Assembly (NCBI RefSeq): GCF_000226115.1 | Contig: NC_016458.1 | Span: 6,110,001-6,174,000, forward strand | Reading direction: 5' to 3' | DNA from: Thermothielavioides terrestris NRRL 8126 | Lineage: Eukaryota; Ascomycota; Sordariomycetes; Sordariales; Chaetomiaceae | Length of the DNA stretch: 64,000 bases | Shown: positions 24,268 to 34,450 of the stretch, in pieces | Position numbering within the stretch: the stretch's first letter is position 1 | Layout: every line of letters starts with the position of its first letter | Made by a program: the position numbers and the translations under genes | The notes under the pieces: generated by a model | What the model saw: the letters and a program-made list of their open reading frames with translations, nothing else | What the model was told of the DNA's origin: nothing | Databases searched by the model: none

Positions 24268-25378
24268 CTATTCGCTGCTTCTTCCATCCGTCACCGGATG
24301 CTTGCTCTTGGCCGCCGCCGACTTGCTGTCTCGGTGCATCTTCCTCAGCCTCCGGATCTCAGACCAAAGCGCCACCAGCATCCACAGCGCCCACATAATG
24401 GCCGGCACGATGGCGTATACCCGCTTAGCGGAGGCCGACGCGTTTGCCAGGTACAGACCCAGCCCACCATTGATGATCCCGAGGGTAATCCCGACCCGCC
24501 CGATGGCCAGATGCAGGTACGACCACAGCTGCCGCCTCTGCACCCTCTTGTACACCCTGTGGTGGACGAATCCCACAACGGGCTGGATGACCAGCAGCGC
24601 GAGCAGCACGAGGCCGATGATGGGGTGGTAACGCGTCGACGGGTTTTGCAGCTGCAAAAACAATCATTCAAGTCAACCACCATTCTCCCCTCAAGTCCTC
24701 ACCCAGCCCCTGGAACACCTCTCGCTCGCTGAACCAGTTACTTACCAGCCCGCCACCCTCGGGAATCCGAACCCTCACCACGAGGTCGATGCCCAGCCCC
24801 GCGGCCGCGACGTACACGCCCCACGCGAGCAACTGCACCGCCACGTGCGTCCACACAGCCGGCCGGCCGGCCGGCAGCACGCGCAGCAGGATGGCGCCGA
24901 GGGGGAACAGCAGCACCATGGCCAGCGCGGCGAGGATGCCGTGAATGCGCCGGTGAGCCAGCGCCAGCTCGATGTCGAAGCCTGCTGCGCGGTCGGCGCC
25001 GCCGCCGCCGCCGTCGCCGCCACCACCGAAGGGCCCTAAACCGCCGCCGTTGTTGTTGCTGCTATCGCCGCCGCCTCCTCCGCCGCTGCCTTGGTGGGGG
25101 TAACCGCCGCCGGGCCAAAAGGAGGAGGGGTCGCCTCCGGTAGCCCCGCTGCTCGCATCGCTGCCTCCGCCGCCTGCTCCTCCGGGGAAGTGATGTGCGT
25201 TGTTGTCGGTGCTCGCCGAGGACCTCCTTCCGGGCACGGAGCTGAGGTGGGGTGCGTGTGCTGGTGCCAAGACGGCTCCGTATGCCTGGTCAGGGGTGGT
25301 TCGGGAGGATAAGGCGAGGACCGTCAGCCACGCGAGGGCTGAAAGGGCCAGTAAACGGTTAGATGCTCGGTGACGCAT
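24268..25378 (-). CDS. Cytochrome b561-domain membrane protein with Gly-rich N-terminal region
   Basis: Exons 25378-24746 and 24651-24268 flank a 94-bp intron (GTAAGT...TTTTTGCAG) and give 338 residues. A hydrophobic signal-like N-terminus is followed by a long low-complexity Gly/Ser/Asn segment (about 70-135). About five membrane helices follow, with His in RRIHGILAAL, THVAVQLL, RYHPIIGL and WSYLHLAIGR, the arrangement of b561 helices that ligate two haems. No DOMON domain is recognised in the Gly-rich part, unlike many fungal CBM/DOMON-b561 proteins. It is likely a transmembrane electron carrier at the plasma membrane or an endomembrane; the partner is unknown. Confidence 0.82.
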
Positions 25379-26454
25379 GCTTGTTGCCTGGTCTGAGTAG
25401 TTCTCTGATGAAGCGAGAAGGATACCAGCTGCAAAAGGGTTTCTCAGCTATGGTTGTAAATTAAAGAGCAACAAGAAGTCTGGGTGTGTAGGTAACGGAT
25501 GGTTGGGAGTATATCAACATTTAGAACAGCATCGTGTAATAACACTTGTCGAATATCCGCCGCCGACCTGACTTTCGGAGTTCCCGCCAAGGCTGTGCCG
25601 CAGCTTCAAGGCCGCAGACAGCTCCCTCGCCACCTCGGGGTGTGCATGTTGCAACTTTCCCAGGCGACACACACTGCCGGCAGTTTTACCCAGCCACTGA
25701 TACGCTGTGGGGCTTGTTTGAACCACGCGTTCGGGGCGGCACGGCAGCATGCCCCTATCCGATTTGCAGGCTGACCTGTCGATGAAGAGCGGCTCGGGAC
25801 CGAGGGGGCTTTGGTGTAAGCCGAATTCTGAATACCGGTAGTAATCGGTCGACTTCGACCAGCACCCCACAGCCATGAGCGTGTGTGCGACGGGTGCTGT
25901 CATCCTGTGCAAGGGTCTAGAAGCCAACGGAGGAAGCAGAGAAGAGAACGTGGAAGTAGGAGGCACAATTGATTATGTCGTTGACTGTTACACACTGGCA
26001 ACTCGGACAGCCCTCCTTGTTCAGTTCAAGCCTACTATTCCTCGGTGCCTGACACTTGCTGACTGCGAGTATCTTGCTCATCTCCCAAGCTGCCTGATTT
26101 AAGACAATCCACAAAGGACTGATTACCAGCCAATCCGGAACTATGTAGAGAACTTGACAAAGGCTTTGATTTCTGAGATTCCCAATCCTCTCGAGTCCAC
26201 AAGCTCCATTCTAACCACACATCGCCCAAATCTAACTGTTCGGGATGAACGTACCCAGCTCCCACCAGCAGACACCACTAATATAACATAACAGTAAAGA
26301 AACCCCAACCCAGCCCTACCATTATTCTGCTTGCACAGACAAGCAAAACTACAGCCACAGCAACCACCTCACCCAACCCCCCACGAGACTCGACCAAACC
26401 AAACCAAACCTTAGGCAGTGCACCTGAAGTCCCCCATCCCCAGCGCACACAAAA
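25379..26454. other. Intergenic, 1.1 kb
   Basis: Lies between the divergently transcribed b561 gene (minus) and the small Cys-rich gene (plus). Open frames up to 150 codons occur on both strands, but none shows recognisable motifs or consistent splicing. Probably two promoters and leaders. Confidence 0.5.
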
Positions 26455-26928
26455 ATGTGCACCTACGCCCTGATGCTCCACCAATGCACGCGATGCAAGT
26501 ACGTCCAACCAGCCACGCGCGCGACCATCCTGCAGCCGTGCCCGAACGAGGCGCGCTGCGTGACCGCCACGCCCATCTCGGAGGTGCGGAACGACGTGCT
26601 CTGCGAGCGGTGTGCAGGAGGGTTGCCGGGCCAGGCTGGGAGGCGGCCCGGGGCCGGGACAGGAACACCGGCAGGGGCAGGCTCAGGAAGAGGGAGAGGA
26701 ATAGGGAGAGGGACGGTCAGAGGGACTGGTCTGGACGCAGCAGGTGATCATGATCCTGTCGGTCATAGTCATGGCGCCGTTGATCCCGCTACGAACTGGT
26801 GCTGGGCGGTCAGAAGGAATAAGCCGGCTGCGGCTCGGGAGAGGGGGAGAAGGGATGCGAGGGAGTGGTGGGAGTCGTGTGAGCGCGAGTGGGATGAGCG
26901 GTGGGGTGGACGGGCGGGCGGGTGGTAG
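26455..26928 (+). CDS. Small Cys-containing hypothetical protein
   Basis: Single frame of 157 residues. The N-terminus MCTYALMLHQCTRCKYVQP holds C-x8-C-x2-C spacing, followed by further Cys near 29, 35, 49 and 52 (LCERC), a small putative metal-binding module. The middle is Gly/Arg/Thr low complexity and the C-terminus is rich in Arg, Trp and Glu (EWWESCEREWDERW). I recall similar short N-terminal modules in uncharacterised ascomycete proteins but cannot name a family. The C-terminal half could be altered by an unseen intron. Confidence 0.55.
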   Translation: MCTYALMLHQCTRCKYVQPATRATILQPCPNEARCVTATPISEVRNDVLCERCAGGLPGQAGRRPGAGTGTPAGAGSGRGRGIGRGTVRGTGLDAAGDHDPVGHSHGAVDPATNWCWAVRRNKPAAARERGRRDAREWWESCEREWDERWGGRAGGW

Positions 26929-27263
26929 ATGGTAAGTGAGGTAGGTGAATATGTGTAGGGGAAATAGGGGTCGACAAGAACAATGGACTCGCATCGTAAG
27001 TGGCGGGGAAACATTGGTGCAGATCTCCAGGCAGCGAAAGGGAGGGTTGGTTAGCAAAGAGGATAAACGTCGAGCAAAAGAAGAGCTGTAGTTTACGTGA
27101 ATGAATATCTATGGAAACCTTTCTGGTTGCCCGGGAATCAGTACAGAGGACCAAGTCCTCTTGTACCCGACGAAGAAGAGTTAATGGCCGCGAATTATCA
27201 ACCATGCTACAAGTAACAATCAATATAACTACAACACAATCCTACCCAACTGTGTCACCCTCC
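26929..27263. other. Intergenic, convergent genes
   Basis: Between the Cys-rich gene (plus) and the GH72 gene (minus). No feature is seen; presumably the two 3' ends. Confidence 0.5.
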
Positions 27264-28844
27264 TCACAACGCAGCCGCACCGACGAGCGTAAAGAACAAC
27301 ACAAGACCCGAGACAACGAAGGGCGCCGTGTCCACCGCCGAAACGCGGGCCCGCACAGCGGCGTTGGTCGACTTCGTCGGGGTGCTGGCCGACGTGCTCG
27401 TGCTCGACATCCCGCTGCCAGAGGTGCTGCTAACAGAGGTGCTGCTGCTGCCGGAGGTCGTGCTATCGTCGCTGGTCGACGCCTGGTCGGTGGCCGTTTC
27501 CGAGCCGGGACCATTCAAACCGGGACCCTTACCAGCGCCGCTCTCGAAAAACTGTAGGTGATTCGTCAGACACGCGGCCACGAAAACTAGAGCGGGGGTT
27601 TTTGATGGTGACGGTATAAGGAGGCACACCTTCTTCGCACCCTCGGGAATCGCGGGGAGCTTGGTCGAGCTAACAAGCCAGTTCTGGTCCTGCGTGGGGC
27701 ACGGAGCCGCCTTGGAAGTGGACGTGTATCCGCCGTCGCCCGAGGGGGCGGGCCACTTCTTCAGCGCGCTGGCAAAGGCGGCGAACTCGTCCAGCTCGAT
27801 GCGCTCGCCCGTCTGGTCGATGCCGCCGTTGTCCTGGCCGCCCTTGATCTCGACGATGCCGTACTTGTTGGGCTCCATCGAGTACTCGTACATGAGGCCG
27901 CCCGAGTAGACGCCCGTCATGTTGGGGTGCATGAGCGATTGAAGCTCGCCAAAGTTGCGCTTGTTCGTGTTGCAGCCGTACTCGGTCAGGAAGATGGGGA
28001 TGCCGTAGCCCGTGAAGTTGCGCACTTTAACATCCCACCCTGCCGTGATGAAGTCGCTGCTGCACCACGAGTAGTCGTTCTGCGCGGCGCGTCAATCTAG
28101 GTTGTTGGGGGGGGCCTGGCACGGCCCAAGACTCAAGACACCTACGAAAGCAAAAAAGTCACTGCGCTCCTCGTCCGGGCCGCAGTTGAAGTAGTTGGCC
28201 GTCTGCTGCCGGTTGGAGCTGACATCCGCGGCCGAGTAGCCGACGAGGATCTTGCGGTAGTTGCGGGCCTTGATGTAGGCGCGCATATCACGGTCTGTCG
28301 CCTTCACGTAGGGTGCGGCGAGAGTCGTGTTGGTCTGGTCGTTTATGACTTCGTTGCCGGAGATGAAGGCCATGGTGTTGCTGTACTTGGCAAAGCTGTC
28401 GATGGTAGCGAACACGCTCTGCAGATAGACAGTGTTGTACGAGCCATGGGGGTCTTCGCGCTTGATCGAGTACTTGGGGTTGTTGGCGTCGAGCACGACA
28501 TAGATGTTGGCTTCGGCGAGCGCGTTCATGCACTCGTCGTGGTCCATTGAGTTGTCGGTCGAGTAGACACGGATGACGTTGACGCCCAGTTTCTTGAACT
28601 TCTCGATGTCGGGCATGCACACCTTGGGGTCGGCCAGGGGGTCGATATTGGCGCTTGCGCCGCCCGGCTGGTAGTCGATGCCCCGGACGTAGAACCTCTC
28701 GTTGCCTTTGAAGAAAGCATTGCCCTTGGCAGTGATGGGCTCAATCTCGACAGCACGGGCTCTGACCGGCACCGAAGCTGTCGGCCCGGCGCGCACGGCG
28801 GCCGCGGCCGTCAACAGAGAAAACACAGCCGCCGTAGACCTCAT
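27264..28844 (-). CDS. GPI-anchored 1,3-beta-glucanosyltransferase, GH72 (GAS/GEL family)
   Basis: Three exons, 28844-28146, 28079-27630 and 27551-27264, give 478 residues. Family members cut and re-join beta-1,3-glucan chains at the plasma membrane and cell wall. There is a signal peptide (about 1-19), then the GH72 domain with catalytic Glu165 in SGNEV and Glu266 in LTEYG, plus the conserved YSTDNSMDHDECM block. After about residue 383 comes a Ser/Thr-rich stalk and a hydrophobic C-terminus, typical of GPI attachment. No CBM43 Cys-rich module follows, so it is of the subfamily without it. The enzyme that attaches its anchor (GPI8) is encoded at 60281-61551. Confidence 0.93.
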
Positions 28845-30201
28845 CGTAGGTCGCCTGTTCAGAGAAACTAATCTGTAATCCGTAGGAGGCCGGCGCTCGA
28901 AAATGCTGCAATAAATTCAAATTACGAGATGGCCGAACGGGTCGGACAAGAACAGAACAAGAACAGCACGCAAAGTTGCAAACAGCCGTCAAACGAGCGG
29001 GACGGCGGCAGAACAGCAAAGCAAGGACAGTAACTGTCTCGGCGAGCGATTGACTGGAAAAAAAGGAAGTGACAGCCGGCGATGGAGGTGGATCGTGTAC
29101 GAGGGGACGCAGGGGAGCGAGACCACCGTTTATGGGGATCGCATCTTTCATCTCGACCCAAAACCCCGGTAAAAGTTGGGGCGCATTCTCTGCATCTGCC
29201 AAGAAGGACTCGAGAAAGAACGGTATAGCGCTGGGGCCGAATACGGGGTGGGAGCGCTCACGCTAGGTAGCTTTAGCTTGCTGGCGTGGCATTGGCGCCA
29301 AGCTGCCATTGTGTTATGTGCCACCAGGGCATCTTGGATGGGGATGCCAAGTCCCTTCCTCCAGAGACTGGCGCAAGGGGCAAACAGCCGAGTACGACGC
29401 CGGGTTTGGCCGTCGATTTGCAATCCTTCCTAGGTAGGAAGAAGGAACTATGCGCCCCTGTGACAGCGGGATTGAAAAACTAGCAAAGAAAGCTTTCCCA
29501 CGGCTCCGTCGTTACTGGCGGCAACCAGGCCTAAGTCGGATATGATTAGTGGATATGGCCACGATCCATCTTGAACAAACAATCTGGGCTGAGTGAGCAT
29601 TCAGGGGCCGGATGACACCTGACACTGTCGCGACAATTGGCCGAAGCCGCGAAAACCGCCGAGCTGGAGCCGCAGAAGACAAAGACGTCGCAATCCGACC
29701 ATGGAGGGACTGGAGGACTCGAAGTTGTCAAAGTGCAAAAAGCCACATGGGAACCAGCGTATCCGGCGCGACTTGTGAAACTGTTTGTCTACTGCGGAAA
29801 AGTGGCAAGCCGATTCGACGTGTTTGCCAATGATCCAAAAACGGCAACTTCCAATGCCGTGTAGAAGAAGGCAGCGAAGTTTCGGAGAAACCCTAACCCT
29901 CCCACCGCCCCGAATTGCCTGCGTGTGTCGAGGCAGCCCCACCTGCCCTCTGCATGCTGGTCCATTGTTTACAACTGCAAGGCTGAACCTGCAGCTCAAG
30001 CGACGCAGGCATTCCAGGCTGCGAGTCCACGTGCTCAATCAGACGAATATTTCTTGACCGCCTCGGGCAGGTTCCCGTTGCCAGTGGTCAATTGCTCAAC
30101 CGCGAACCGCCGGGGGTTTCTTCCACTCGATTTTATCGCCAGAACACCCACGCGACTCCCCGCCGAATAACGTTACCCCGGGCGCACCCGACAATGCTCC
30201 G
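28845..30201. other. Intergenic, divergent promoters of GH72 and HAUS6 genes
   Basis: 1.36 kb with no convincing gene; short open frames on both strands lack recognisable motifs. It contains a CCCTAACCCT telobox-like motif at 29891-29900, about 300 bp upstream of the HAUS6 start. Confidence 0.5.
29889..29901 (+). promoter_or_regulatory. Telobox-like motif (AACCCTAACCCT) upstream of HAUS6
   Basis: AACCCTAACCCT resembles the binding site of Tbf1/telobox factors, which in fungi sit in promoters of ribosomal and other housekeeping genes. Only the sequence match and its position are seen. Confidence 0.3.
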
Positions 30202-32649
30202 ATGGCGCAAGTCAACGGAACGTCGCTGCTCGGCCGCACAAGGTCGACTCGGGCGCCCACCAACGCCAGCAAGCCAGTTCAAGCCTCTGCTCGCAGCGGG
30301 GGGCCACCGGGCGTAGTCTCCTCCTCCTCCGCGTCCACGGCTGCGTCGACGGCCGCGCACGCGACCGCCTCTCCGACCGCCCCCTCCAACATCTCCCTGT
30401 TCCTGACCAACCTTCGCCTGCTCGACCTCGACCTGCGTCCGGACTGGCCCGACATCAACGCGCACACCTTCAGCGCCAAGGATGCGGCGCAGGGCCAGAA
30501 GAAGCGCATCCAGTCGGTCGAGTGGGCCCTGTACCACCTGTTTGCGCTCTTGGACCCGGACGAGGCCCGCAGCAAGCTGCAGCCCTTCTTCCCGCCGCTC
30601 GACCACGTCCAGTCGCTGAACCTGCGCGCCGCCCTGCTCCGGGCCCTGGAGCAGGCGAAGAAGAGCGGCGTGCTCGGGCGCGATGCCGTCGTGCGCAAGA
30701 CGATGCTCGACGAGTGCAAGGGCGAGCGGCTGGAGGAGGTGCTGGCCGTTTTGTCGTCGGTGGTGCTGAAGAAGGTGGTGGCCGAGCGGCAGTGGAACGG
30801 AGGGGGCCATCCCGCCTTGGCTCAGACCCTTGCGCTCGAGAACAGAGGCTATTCCGGCGACCGGACGGAGCTTGCGGCGCTCATCCTGGCTCACCGCGTG
30901 TCCTTGCGCCGCACGCTCGACGAGAAGAACGCGGCTCGCGCTCGGTTCCGGGAGTTCTCGGACGTGTTGGCGGGAAAGGAAAAAGCAATTGCCCGGAGAC
31001 GAGAGCAGGCTGAGAGGGCGAGACAGCGCGCGACGGGAACCTCCATCTCGGACGCTCAGAGGGAGGCGATCTGTCGTATGGTGCGAAATAACTGGGCCGG
31101 CGACGAGCGCTGGATGGAGACGCTGCTTTACGGCGACAGCAAGTCGCATAAAGACGGAGTTCTGTCCGCGCCGTTTGACAGGGTCTGGAGGCGCGTACAA
31201 TCTGGGCGGCTCGCAGAGCTTGACGAAACATCTGCTGGGCTTCTGGAGCAGTTGGAGGGCAGAGTGAGAGACCAGCAGGCCAGGTTAGCCAAGTGGCAGG
31301 ACTTCCGCCAGAAGATGTTTGGGAAGTCGGGCTCGGAGCCGGCGGCCAGGCAAGCGAAGCCGGAAGCGAAGCAGAAAGGCCTCGACCTTGGCTTCAGAGC
31401 GCACGAAGACCTCCATCTCGGCCGTATGGGCTCAAGGAAGCTGCCTGGTGCCGCGTCCAGCCAGCTCGATAGTCATTACGAGGCGCTCATCAAGAGCTTG
31501 GAGTCAGAGCTCGCCGCCATTGACTCGCGACGCCCACCCGTCCCTTCGTTCTTCCAGAGGCCACAACAACCGGAAAGCCCTCCGGCGAGGACAGCAGGCG
31601 ATCCCAAACCAGAGCCGGAGGAGATCTCGGACATCAGTGATCTCGAGGAGGCACAGCCGATGCCGCGCTACTCCCCCACACGCCGGGACCCGATCCGGGT
31701 TTTGGAAGAGCCCGCGTTTGAACCAGTGTTACGAAAGGCCAAGACCTTCGACGAGGAACACGGGTATGCGGAAGATGCACCCGTTACCCCTTCACGGTTG
31801 CGGAGGTCAGCAACACTGCAATCGTATTCTCCATCAGCCACAAGGCGGGAAGGACAAGGCTCCCCAGCCAGAAGTCCCCCGCGGAAACCCAACTCGGCAT
31901 CAAAACGACGGCCGCGACCTCCACCACCTGATCATGCCCCCCAATCCCCACCTCGACTGGTGGCCGCCTCCCCTGAACCACCGCCCTCGCCCGACCGCGC
32001 TGTGTCTCCCACCCAGCAGCTAGCCGACCAGATCCTGGCATCCGTCAGCGCCACCACGCCCTCGCCCGTCAAAAAGCCGCGGCACACGCTCTCCTTAGCC
32101 GAGCGCACCCGGCTCTCCATGGCGCGGCGCACCTCGCACGCCAACCTCCGCGTGGCGGCGGACGAGGTCGGAGCCGATTACTACGACAATGACACTGTCC
32201 ACAACAACCACGAAGACGACCCGGAAGTCGACCGTCTGCCGCTCAAGCGGGCGCCCGTGACCGTGCCGGTCGTGGCCGAACCGCCGCAGGCCGCGGAGAG
32301 CGCCACCTGCGGCGGCAGCAGCAGCGAAGCGGCGGGATACGAGGATCTCGTGTCGCGCACGCGGCGGAGCATGGCCGGCTCCGAGGCGGCGCGGCAGAAG
32401 GCGCAGCTGGAGCGGCGGCGGTCACTGCGCAGGGCCCGCGAGGCGCCCCCGAAGACGCCCGCGCAGAAGAGGGGCAGCGGCTACTTCCCCGCCGTGGATG
32501 AGGAAGGCGAGGGGAATAGCGCGCTGCTGCTGGCGGAGGAGCTGATGAGCGGGGAGCACAAGGATGATTACGAAGCTGTGTTCATGAGCCGGCCCAAGTT
32601 GAAGACGAGTCCTGTGGGCACGCCGTCGAGGGAGTTTTGGGGGGATTGA
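30202..32649 (+). CDS. HAUS augmin-like complex subunit 6
   Basis: Single exon, 815 residues. After a Ser/Ala/Thr-rich leader (1-60), residues about 62-290 match the HAUS6 N-terminal domain: NISLFLTNLRLLDLDLRPDWP, then the KRIQSVEWALYHLFALLD and NLRAALLRALEQAKKSGVL blocks. Helical, coiled-coil-like sequence rich in Arg and Gln continues to about 390. The C-terminal half is disordered (Pro, Ser, Arg), with SPTRR- and SPAR-type sites. Augmin recruits gamma-tubulin to existing spindle microtubules to branch them; HAUS6 is the subunit linking to gamma-tubulin complexes. The length is typical of fungal homologues. Confidence 0.85.
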   Translation: MAQVNGTSLLGRTRSTRAPTNASKPVQASARSGGPPGVVSSSSASTAASTAAHATASPTAPSNISLFLTNLRLLDLDLRPDWPDINAHTFSAKDAAQGQKKRIQSVEWALYHLFALLDPDEARSKLQPFFPPLDHVQSLNLRAALLRALEQAKKSGVLGRDAVVRKTMLDECKGERLEEVLAVLSSVVLKKVVAERQWNGGGHPALAQTLALENRGYSGDRTELAALILAHRVSLRRTLDEKNAARARFREFSDVLAGKEKAIARRREQAERARQRATGTSISDAQREAICRMVRNNWAGDERWMETLLYGDSKSHKDGVLSAPFDRVWRRVQSGRLAELDETSAGLLEQLEGRVRDQQARLAKWQDFRQKMFGKSGSEPAARQAKPEAKQKGLDLGFRAHEDLHLGRMGSRKLPGAASSQLDSHYEALIKSLESELAAIDSRRPPVPSFFQRPQQPESPPARTAGDPKPEPEEISDISDLEEAQPMPRYSPTRRDPIRVLEEPAFEPVLRKAKTFDEEHGYAEDAPVTPSRLRRSATLQSYSPSATRREGQGSPARSPPRKPNSASKRRPRPPPPDHAPQSPPRLVAASPEPPPSPDRAVSPTQQLADQILASVSATTPSPVKKPRHTLSLAERTRLSMARRTSHANLRVAADEVGADYYDNDTVHNNHEDDPEVDRLPLKRAPVTVPVVAEPPQAAESATCGGSSSEAAGYEDLVSRTRRSMAGSEAARQKAQLERRRSLRRAREAPPKTPAQKRGSGYFPAVDEEGEGNSALLLAEELMSGEHKDDYEAVFMSRPKLKTSPVGTPSREFWGD

Positions 32650-33021
32650 CAGAGGAGGGAGGGCATGGGTTATGAGGAGCTCTGTATTAATTGATCGCTG
32701 CATGTGCCATGAGATTATGGGCTGGGTTGAATTCGGGTGGATAGGCTGTAGACCAGGATGTACCGTGCCGGCAGGAAGGAAGCGATTGGGGCTCATCTAT
32801 TCTGTCGTCGCGAGCAAACTATTGATACAAGTACCATGCGAAACAGATCACGACACCGTAGTATTCACACATGTTCTCTTGAGCACTCCGCCGCCCTCCC
32901 AGCTTCACCGCCACGATGACCCCGGTCTATGGTGCTAACCATTCTACCGCGCATGGACGGTCCCTATACACGTGTACCCGCCTAACCAACCAACCAAGCA
33001 ACCGCCGGCCATTTTTCCTCC
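32650..33021. other. Intergenic, convergent 3' ends of HAUS6 and bS21m genes
   Basis: Nothing recognisable on either strand. Confidence 0.5.
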
Positions 33022-33909
33022 TTACCACCCCTGCGCCTTCAACTCCATGGCGCGCGAGACGACGGCGCGGAAGCCGGTCTTGAAGCGCTCGCGCCAGCGC
33101 TCGCGGAGCAGGCGCTTGCGCTTGAGCGCGGGCCGCTCGTGGAAGCGCTGGGCGTTGAGGTCGCGGCGGACGCGGTTGTGGCCGACGGCGCGCTGCAGCA
33201 GGCTGAAGCCGCGCGCGACGTCGACGGCGCCCTTGATGTGGATCGTGCGGCCCGTCGACGGCCGCAGCCGCAGCTCCGTCGTCGCCGGCCCGAAGTACTG
33301 CGTCATGAACGCCGCCTCGTCCCACGGGTCCAGCCCGGCCCCGCCGGCCCCGCCCACCGCCGCGTCCATGTCCGCCTCGATCTGCCCCGGCAGCGACAGG
33401 ATGTTGTCGTCCTCTCCCATGGTCGCCGGCGCCGTGCCGGTCAGGAAGCTGCTGCCCGTTCTGGTAGTGGTGGCCGCGGGGGCCGCTGCGTTGCCGGTCT
33501 GCTGCGGCTGCGAGCCTGGCCTGCTGCCGGGCGTCGTCCAGCTCGGGGGGGACTTCTTTACGGACGAATCGATGAAGAAGTTGCCTCGCGGGGCCGCCGG
33601 TGGCCGCGGAGGGATGGAAGACGGGTTCTGGGCGTAGGCGGCGCGCAATTGGGCGACGCGGTGCAGCGGCGATTGAGGTGCCGGAGATTGGGGGGCGGGC
33701 GAGGGTTGTTGGGGCTGCACCTCCGGCTGGGCGGCTGCGGCCGCGGCGGCGTCTGACTGCTGTTTGCTGTTCGTGGTGAAGGCGTGGCTGTGCTGATGAT
33801 GGTGCATGAGAATGGCGGACGGCGTGGGCCGAATGCGAGCGACTGGCGGCCGCGCTCCTGCTGCCGCGGCGGAGCGGCAGACCGACTGAACGACCTGGCG
33901 GAACTCCAT
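33022..33909 (-). CDS. Mitochondrial ribosomal protein bS21m (MRP21 family)
   Basis: 295 residues from the ATG at 33909; an in-frame ATG at 33942 would add 11 residues. I prefer 33909 because MEFRQVVQSVCRSAAAAGARPP starts a basic, Arg/Ala-rich mitochondrial targeting sequence. A long disordered Pro/Gln/Ala region leads to the S21 domain at the C-terminus: RTIHIKGAVDVARGF, then QRAVGHNRVRRDLNAQRFHE and KRKRLLRERWRERFK. bS21m is a component of the mitochondrial small ribosomal subunit. Fungal members typically carry such long N-terminal extensions. Confidence 0.87.
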   Translation of the reverse strand: MEFRQVVQSVCRSAAAAGARPPVARIRPTPSAILMHHHQHSHAFTTNSKQQSDAAAAAAAQPEVQPQQPSPAPQSPAPQSPLHRVAQLRAAYAQNPSSIPPRPPAAPRGNFFIDSSVKKSPPSWTTPGSRPGSQPQQTGNAAAPAATTTRTGSSFLTGTAPATMGEDDNILSLPGQIEADMDAAVGGAGGAGLDPWDEAAFMTQYFGPATTELRLRPSTGRTIHIKGAVDVARGFSLLQRAVGHNRVRRDLNAQRFHERPALKRKRLLRERWRERFKTGFRAVVSRAMELKAQGW

Positions 33910-33942
33910 GATGCTGGCCGAGGGTGCGATAGAGGTTAGCAA

Positions 33943-34450
33943 TTGACAATTACACTGTGACCGCGTGGGCAGAGCGGGGCGGCATACTCAATCAGTCATG
34001 GATGCGCCCGCCTTCCACTTCCACCTGCTGGGTGTGTTGCCCCGTGAGCTTGGATCGTGAAGTTGAGTTCTTGATTTTCTTTGGTCGTGCTCGGCTGCGC
34101 TAGTCCGGAGTGCAAGGGGCCACTCTGGCTTGGCATGGCCCCGGAGAAACACCGGCCCATTGTGCCTCCAGAACTTCACTCCCTGAACTATCCGATTGAC
34201 TCGGACCGAAGCTGCACCCGCTCTGAGCAGGTGGCCTGTGCGCTAATGTGCGCTATCGAAGGTGCCAATCCTTGTGAACTTTTGCTTGCCACGACCGCCG
34301 CGACACATCGCCATCAACAATCCGCCCAGCGCCTCCAAGCATCGGTTGCCCGATCCCGCAGCGCAACACCAAAAACGGACAGCGCCAGCACCGGTTCCCA
34401 CACTTCGTCCGCATATCTCGGGTTTTAGTCGCCATACACTTCCCGCCGCC
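33943..34450. other. Intergenic, divergent promoters of bS21m and RBM25 genes
   Basis: 0.5 kb between two genes transcribed away from each other. No specific motif is recognised. Confidence 0.5.

Noticed and set aside
25514..25966. 150-codon minus frame
   Set aside because: Looks like chance; amino-acid composition not gene-like and no homologous motif.
32927..33949. 340-codon minus frame overlapping the bS21m gene
   Set aside because: Alternative frame of the same strand; the bS21m frame has the S21 domain, this one is Arg/Gly low complexity.
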